Shown here: positions 59,057 to 64,000 of the stretch, one piece after another
Numbering within the stretch: the stretch's first letter is position 1
How the letters are laid out: each line of letters opens with the position of its first letter
DNA from: an uncultured Bacilli bacterium
GTDB taxonomy: Bacteria; Bacillota_I; Bacilli_A; RF39; UBA660
Direction: 5' to 3'
NCBI GenBank assembly: GCA_934101645.1
Contig: CAKORX010000001.1
Span: 62,001-126,000, forward strand
Length of the DNA: 64,000 bases
Notes under the pieces: model-generated
Told to the model about the DNA's origin: nothing
The model's input: the letters and a program-made list of their open reading frames with translations, nothing else
Database searches by the model: none
Program-made: the position numbers and the translations under genes

Positions 59057-59086
59057 ATTATAGCATAAAAAAAAGGCATATGTAAA
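59057..59086 (-). promoter_or_regulatory. Promoter of the three-gene coiled-coil operon
   Basis: On the minus strand, TTTACA (59086-59081), 18 bases and TATAAT (59062-59057) lie just before the first gene. Confidence 0.5.
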
Positions 59087-59093
59087 CTACCTT

Positions 59094-60746
59094 TTAATTA
59101 TTTTTTCTTAATTTAGTAATTATATAGCCTATTGCCAAAATGCTTAACGTAAATGTTGTAAAGTATACAGTTATATTATCAAGTGTATTTGGATTACTTA
59201 AATTATCGCTTGCCAAAATGTAATTACTAAAATGATTTGTTTTAAATGAAAGATATTTAACTCCATCAACATTCGTCTGTTCAACCTTATATTTTTCAAT
59301 ACTTCCATCATCATTAATGTAAAGCATTACTAGTCCATCAGAACTTTTATCATATGGAATTAATACTTCAGTAACATCATTAAAATTACTAATAATTTTA
59401 TCTAAAATGTCTGAATATAATTTTAAACTATATCCATCTACTGTTTTATAACCTTTTTTAGTAAGAATATTAATTTCTTCATCAGAAAGTTTATAATTAT
59501 CACTTATTAATTTAGCATCTAAAGGAACATTACTAGCTTTTGTTTTTAAAATTATTCCTGTTTTAGTATCTACTGATGAAATAACTCCAAATTTACTAGA
59601 GTACTCTTCAGGCATTTGTAAAATACCAATACAATATTTTTTATCATTAACTGTAAGAACATAAGGAAGTGTTGTAATAAGTTCATCCTTATCTTTATAG
59701 TAATTAATTATGCTCTCATTACTACTACCAGATTTTAATTTTTCATATTCTTTTTCAAAATTAGTATTTACAAGTTCATAGTATTTCTTTGTATTAATTC
59801 CCATTGTAAGAAATAATACTTCTTCAACAGGAAGTGCTTCATTTTCCCATTCTTCAATACTAAAATCACTTTCAACTTTAACATTAATATCTGGATTATT
59901 TATATATTTTTTTAAACTATCTTCTAAAACTTTTGCATAATCTTTTACATCAGTTCCAACTGGTACATAAAACATATTTGATTGATAAAAGCCATTAAAT
60001 GTAAAGCCATAGTAAATTCCATTATATTTTACAAATGTAAAACCATCAGCAATACCAGTAAGTGAAATACCTCTTCTTGTTTCTTCAAATGAAATTGAAA
60101 AATCAAAATCAGGATTTTTTTCAACAACATTTTTTACTTGAGCAAATTCTTTAAGTGATCTTTTCGGAGAAAAAAACGTAGTTGTATCACTTTCATAATT
60201 AATTAAATGATTTATCATATCTTTGTCTGCAACATTAAATGTTCCAAATAATTCATTTGTTATTAAATCAACCTTTTTTGTAATATTTTCATTACCACTT
60301 ACTTCTTCATAAGTTACATCTAATGTATATTTATCATGTACTTCATTTTCAAAGCTAGTGCCATAGTAAACCATTACTTCACAAAAATCTTTATCTGCAA
60401 TCTGCATTGTATTACCATAATAATAATTATCACCTTTTCTATAACATGCAGTATCCATACCTAATACATTTTCAAAATCAACTATGTTATATAAGTCATC
60501 ACGAAATAAGTATTCAAAAAATTTATTATTTAAAAATTCTTTTTCATAATTACTGCCATCATATTCATTTGCCTTTAACCAATTATAATTTTTTTCAACC
60601 ATTGAATCCAAATTTGTATACTTAAATGAAAATACATGGTTTTCCAAAATATTTTTATTTTCTCGCCTGCTTTCCTCAATTGTTTTTGCGTTAACACTAG
60701 TTATTAAAAACAAACTTACAAATAAAACTCTTAAAATTTTTTTCAT
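59094..60746 (-). CDS. Surface protein with NPxT-like sorting signal
   Basis: About 550 residues. Signal peptide (LRVLFVSLFLITSVNA), a long beta-rich extracellular body with repeat-like segments, then SNPNTLDN, a hydrophobic helix and KLRKNN. NPNT resembles the NPQTN-type signal of class B sortases, so one of the two sortases in this window may anchor it. ATG 60746 has the better spacing to AGGAG than the GTG before it. Function unknown. Confidence 0.65.
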   Translation of the reverse strand: MKKILRVLFVSLFLITSVNAKTIEESRRENKNILENHVFSFKYTNLDSMVEKNYNWLKANEYDGSNYEKEFLNNKFFEYLFRDDLYNIVDFENVLGMDTACYRKGDNYYYGNTMQIADKDFCEVMVYYGTSFENEVHDKYTLDVTYEEVSGNENITKKVDLITNELFGTFNVADKDMINHLINYESDTTTFFSPKRSLKEFAQVKNVVEKNPDFDFSISFEETRRGISLTGIADGFTFVKYNGIYYGFTFNGFYQSNMFYVPVGTDVKDYAKVLEDSLKKYINNPDINVKVESDFSIEEWENEALPVEEVLFLTMGINTKKYYELVNTNFEKEYEKLKSGSSNESIINYYKDKDELITTLPYVLTVNDKKYCIGILQMPEEYSSKFGVISSVDTKTGIILKTKASNVPLDAKLISDNYKLSDEEINILTKKGYKTVDGYSLKLYSDILDKIISNFNDVTEVLIPYDKSSDGLVMLYINDDGSIEKYKVEQTNVDGVKYLSFKTNHFSNYILASDNLSNPNTLDNITVYFTTFTLSILAIGYIITKLRKNN

Positions 60747-60861
60747 CACTCTCTCCTACTATTACAATTATTATAAGTGATTAAATTTATTTATTCAACA
60801 TCAAAAATCACAAATTTAAAAAAACCGAATATAATACAAAGAAATACTAAGGAGGAAAATT

Positions 60862-61836
60862 TTGAAAAAAGTATTTTATAGTTTTTTAACTTTATTAATT
60901 ATCATCATTTGCTTATTAATATTTTTGCCTAAAAAAGAAAATAAAAATATTAAAACAATTAAACTTGCAGAAGTTACACATTCAGTTTTTTATGCTCCAA
61001 TGTATGTTGCTATTGAAAATGGTTATTTTGAAGAAGAAAATGTAAAAATTGATTTAATATTAACACCTGGTGCTGATAAAGTAAGCTCGGCTGTACTTTC
61101 TGGTGATGTAAATATAGGTTTTGCTGGAGCTGAAAGTGCTATATATATCTACGAAAAAAATGAAAAAGATTATTTACAGATTTTTGCAGGACTTACAAAA
61201 AGAGATGGTCAATTTATTATTTCTAAAAATAAAAATGACAATTTTAAATTAACTGACCTTTATGGTAAACAAATTTTAGTAGGAAGATCATCTGGCATGC
61301 CGGCATTAAACTTTTTAAACGCACTTAAAAAAGAAGGTATTGATGAAAGCAAAATAAATATTAATTACAGCGTAGACTTTGCTTCATTATCCGGAGCATT
61401 TATTGGTTCTAAAGAATATCACTATGTTAACTTATTTGAGCCAAATGCCTTAAAACTTGAAAATGGGGGTTATGGACACGTTGTGGCAAGTATTGGTCTT
61501 CTTTCTGGAGAAATGCCATATACAACGTTTTATGCTAAAAAAAGTTATATTGAAAATAATAGCGACATAATAAATAGTTTTAGAAATGCTATTAATAAGG
61601 GACTAAAGTTTGTAAAAGAAAATGATGAACAAACAATTGCCAAAAGTATTCTTAAACAATTTCCAGATACTTCATTAAATGATTTAACAAAAATTGTAAA
61701 AAGATATAAAGATGCCGATTCATTTTTAGAAAGTACTTATATAAGTGAAAACTTACTTGAAAATCTCGAAGATATTATGATTGATAACAATCTTTTAAAA
61801 GATTACGTTCCTTACGATAAATTAATTATAAATTAA
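60862..61836 (+). CDS. NMT1/ThiY-type ABC substrate-binding protein (orphan)
   Basis: 324 residues from TTG, preceded by AGGAGG. KLAEVTHSVFYAPMYVAIEN, GYFEEENVKIDL and the DVNIGFAGAESA segment are those of SsuA/ThiY-like binding proteins, which take up sulfonates, thiamine precursors or similar small molecules. The N-terminus is a membrane anchor without a clear lipobox. No permease or ATPase gene is adjacent. Confidence 0.8.
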   Translation: MKKVFYSFLTLLIIIICLLIFLPKKENKNIKTIKLAEVTHSVFYAPMYVAIENGYFEEENVKIDLILTPGADKVSSAVLSGDVNIGFAGAESAIYIYEKNEKDYLQIFAGLTKRDGQFIISKNKNDNFKLTDLYGKQILVGRSSGMPALNFLNALKKEGIDESKININYSVDFASLSGAFIGSKEYHYVNLFEPNALKLENGGYGHVVASIGLLSGEMPYTTFYAKKSYIENNSDIINSFRNAINKGLKFVKENDEQTIAKSILKQFPDTSLNDLTKIVKRYKDADSFLESTYISENLLENLEDIMIDNNLLKDYVPYDKLIIN

Positions 61837-61862
61837 AAAAACACTAAAATTTAGTGATTTTT

Positions 61863-63683
61863 TTATTTTGACATAGATAAATCATTCTTGCTTAAAAATA
61901 AATTCAAATAATCGTTGTTAAGAATTAAAGAAAGATCTAGTTTATCTAAATATGAATCAAAACAATTTAAATAAATAGTTAAAGGCACTTCTTTTTCACT
62001 ACTCAAATTTTCATCAGTAAAAAAAATAACTTCATTATCTTTAAAAAGTTTTGCTCCGACTTTTCCCTCTTCATTATATCCTATCGATATAGTTATAAAA
62101 CTGTCAATCATAACATCATTTATATATTTTCCTTGATAAAATATTGGTATAGGTTTATATAAATGTGGGCTTACTTCCTTTGTATCCGCAATAATTTGGC
62201 TCATAAATCCATCTTCATTATATGAATGTATATTCATAAATGCATATACTATAAAGTTATCAGAATCAAAATTAATTTTAAGAGTAAAATAATCTTCCAA
62301 CGAAATTTCTTTATTTCCCGAAGGAGCACTTACAAACTCATTACCATTTTCATTATGTGCAGGACAAAATAATCCATTAAAATAGCAAAATTTACTTTCC
62401 CCCTTAAAGTTATTTACTTTACCGGCTATATCATTATATGAAATAACGTTTTCATAACCTAAACTGGCTAAATATTCATTGTAATCTTTTAAATATTTTG
62501 TTAATGAAGAATTGTCATTTAAATATAAAAATATTTGTGAAAAACTTTCAAAAGGTTCATATACGTTATCGGAATTTATATTCACACTTTGTTTAACAAT
62601 TTTAAATAACTCTTCCATTAAGCTTGGAGCTTTATCAAATGTCATATTTACACCAAAGTCTCTTTTTGTTGTATATAAACTATCCAAAACATTTGCAATA
62701 AACTCAATATCAATTGTTGGATATGCTTTTTTTAATGAAGATAAAAGTCCATCAATTCCATTAATGCTGTAATCACTAATACTATAACCTACTCTTGAGC
62801 ATAGAAAATCAAGAACAGATTGATAATCTTTATAACTATTATCCCTTACAATAAGGTTTGTAATTTTAGCATTCATAGCTTCGCCTAAAGCTTCACATGA
62901 ATATGGAAAACGATAATAATTTGCTTTATCCGTTTTATAATAAATATTTTGAGTAGAATGTAAAAGTTCATGATACCTAGTATTTTCACTAGCATTAATT
63001 GGATAACATATCTTATTTTCTTTTACACCATAATAACCTAATACAACCTTACCAATCGAAGATAAAAATTCTTTATCACTTAATTTTTCAATTTTTATAC
63101 TTTTAAGGTTCTCATAAAATACTCTAAAATCATAATCTGGACAATTATTATATAAAGTGTTAACTAAAGTTATGGCTCTTGCTTTATCATCAATATCAAA
63201 ACTTTCACAAGCATTTATCGCCTCAATAAGGTTTTCATAAGAAATACTTTCATAACCCAAAACATTAGTTAACTCTGCGTTACTTGTAATTTTCTTTTCT
63301 TCGGGAATATTTAATTCTTCAGTGTAAAATGGAGCTATACTATGAGTTGGTTCTTCTTCAACTAAAGCTGGTTTTTCTTCATTAACTTTCTCTGGTTTTT
63401 TTACTATATCTTTTGTAATCGAAGCAGTAACTGTTGCAAGAAGTGCAACTGCTACAGCAGTATTTTTTAATAAGGCTTTTTCTTCAAAATTTAACTTATG
63501 AATTTCATATGATATAAAACTTTTCTTTTTATTATAAACATTATTTAATAATAGGTAATCTTTATATTCAGGATAAAATAATTTAGTATTTTTTACCTCT
63601 AAAAAAGCTTTGTGTCCATCATCACAAAGAAAGATTGCAAAGCATTTATTATTTAGTTTAATATTAAACATATATTTAAACAT
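61863..63683 (-). CDS. Membrane protein with HELLH zincin-like motif, unknown
   Basis: 606 residues. About 65 N-terminal residues, then a helix at 70-90 (ALLKNTAVAVALLATVTASI), an acidic Pro-rich linker, and a large domain. H238-E-L-L-H242 with a downstream EALGEAMNA (E264 or E268 as third ligand) gives the gluzincin pattern. The remaining 350 residues are beta-rich and unrecognised. It may be an external metallopeptidase; activity is unproven. Confidence 0.6.
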   Translation of the reverse strand: MFKYMFNIKLNNKCFAIFLCDDGHKAFLEVKNTKLFYPEYKDYLLLNNVYNKKKSFISYEIHKLNFEEKALLKNTAVAVALLATVTASITKDIVKKPEKVNEEKPALVEEEPTHSIAPFYTEELNIPEEKKITSNAELTNVLGYESISYENLIEAINACESFDIDDKARAITLVNTLYNNCPDYDFRVFYENLKSIKIEKLSDKEFLSSIGKVVLGYYGVKENKICYPINASENTRYHELLHSTQNIYYKTDKANYYRFPYSCEALGEAMNAKITNLIVRDNSYKDYQSVLDFLCSRVGYSISDYSINGIDGLLSSLKKAYPTIDIEFIANVLDSLYTTKRDFGVNMTFDKAPSLMEELFKIVKQSVNINSDNVYEPFESFSQIFLYLNDNSSLTKYLKDYNEYLASLGYENVISYNDIAGKVNNFKGESKFCYFNGLFCPAHNENGNEFVSAPSGNKEISLEDYFTLKINFDSDNFIVYAFMNIHSYNEDGFMSQIIADTKEVSPHLYKPIPIFYQGKYINDVMIDSFITISIGYNEEGKVGAKLFKDNEVIFFTDENLSSEKEVPLTIYLNCFDSYLDKLDLSLILNNDYLNLFLSKNDLSMSK

Positions 63684-63761
63684 TTCTTATCACCTTTATT
63701 ATATATAATATATCAAAAATATTTGCCATTGTATAGTTTACAAATTAAAAAAACTTAAGAA

Positions 63762-64000
63762 TTACTTTTTCTTAAGTTTTTTTGCTTTTTTATCATCATC
63801 AAATATATTAAATATATCCTCTTCATCTTCGAGTTTATCTTTAATTTCATTTATTTGATTATCAATATGTTTTTCTGTTATATTACTTTTTACTGGATTT
63901 TTCTTACTTTTCTTTTTGGAACTTAATCCTATAATAGCAATCACAGAAAGCGCAGTTGAAGCAATAAATGCAATTGTTGAATATGTTAAAGATTTATTTT
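63762..64000 (-). CDS. Single-pass membrane protein (partial, runs off right edge)
   Basis: The frame stays open to base 64000. Visible are a hydrophobic helix (LTYSTIAFIASTALSVIAII) and a charged Lys/Asp/Glu-rich tail. The real start lies outside the window; a GTG inside the helix at 63944 is not the start. Function unknown. Confidence 0.5.
   Translation of the reverse strand, partial: NKSLTYSTIAFIASTALSVIAIIGLSSKKKSKKNPVKSNITEKHIDNQINEIKDKLEDEEDIFNIFDDDKKAKKLKKK

Overview
The window is low-GC Bacillota-type DNA: AT-rich, strong AGGAGG-type ribosome sites, class B sortases and short intergenic gaps. TGA is used as a stop, including many ATGA overlaps, so the genetic code is not the Mycoplasma one. 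The gene content (Tad-like pilus, sortases, fused ATPase-permease ABC proteins, short host genes) suggests an uncultured gut Bacilli or Mollicutes-like lineage. That placement is inference.

Region 1 (1 to about 16.5 kb) is the right part of a tailed-phage prophage; its left end lies outside the window. Reading right to left it holds the integrase (+) beside a host tRNA-Glu, a divergent XRE repressor/Cro-type switch with visible operators, a replication module (DnaD-like initiator, G39P-like loader, two SSBs, Sak4-like ATPase, RecB-like nuclease), a long operon of small overlapping early genes (YopX, ASCH, HNH, lipoprotein, DUF7694), a late regulator, a late promoter with three phased TGTC boxes, a non-coding leader with CRISPR-repeat-like elements, a tRNA-Ile(UAU), and the terminase small and large subunits.

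Region 2 (16.6-31 kb) is cell-surface biology: a CofE-like protein, two ABC exporters each with ATPase and FtsX-type permease fused, two class B-type sortases, a vWA adhesin with tandem repeats, and two paralogous anchored proteins. The C-termini of these paralogues carry an abnormally GC-rich, NNC-codon patch that looks like the variable region of a diversity-generating retroelement. No reverse transcriptase or template repeat is in the window.

Region 3 (31-42.4 kb) is housekeeping: uvrB and a VanY-type peptidase on +, then uvrA, lgt, a thioredoxin-reductase-like gene, gltX, cysS and a membrane zinc peptidase as a minus-strand run.

Region 4 (42.5-55 kb) is a minus-strand Tad/type IVc pilus-like cluster. 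It has two VirB2-like small membrane proteins, a TadZ-like protein, three short pilin-like proteins, TadC, TadB, TadA, a CpaB-like SAF protein, a pilin-like protein fused to a C39-type peptidase, a 1261-residue Cys-rich secreted protein and an anchored surface protein.

Region 5 (55-64 kb) holds a CPBP membrane protease, a degenerate metallophosphoesterase, a three-gene operon of unknown function, a surface protein with an NPxT-like sorting signal, an orphan NMT1-type binding protein, a HELLH-containing membrane protein and a partial gene at the right edge.
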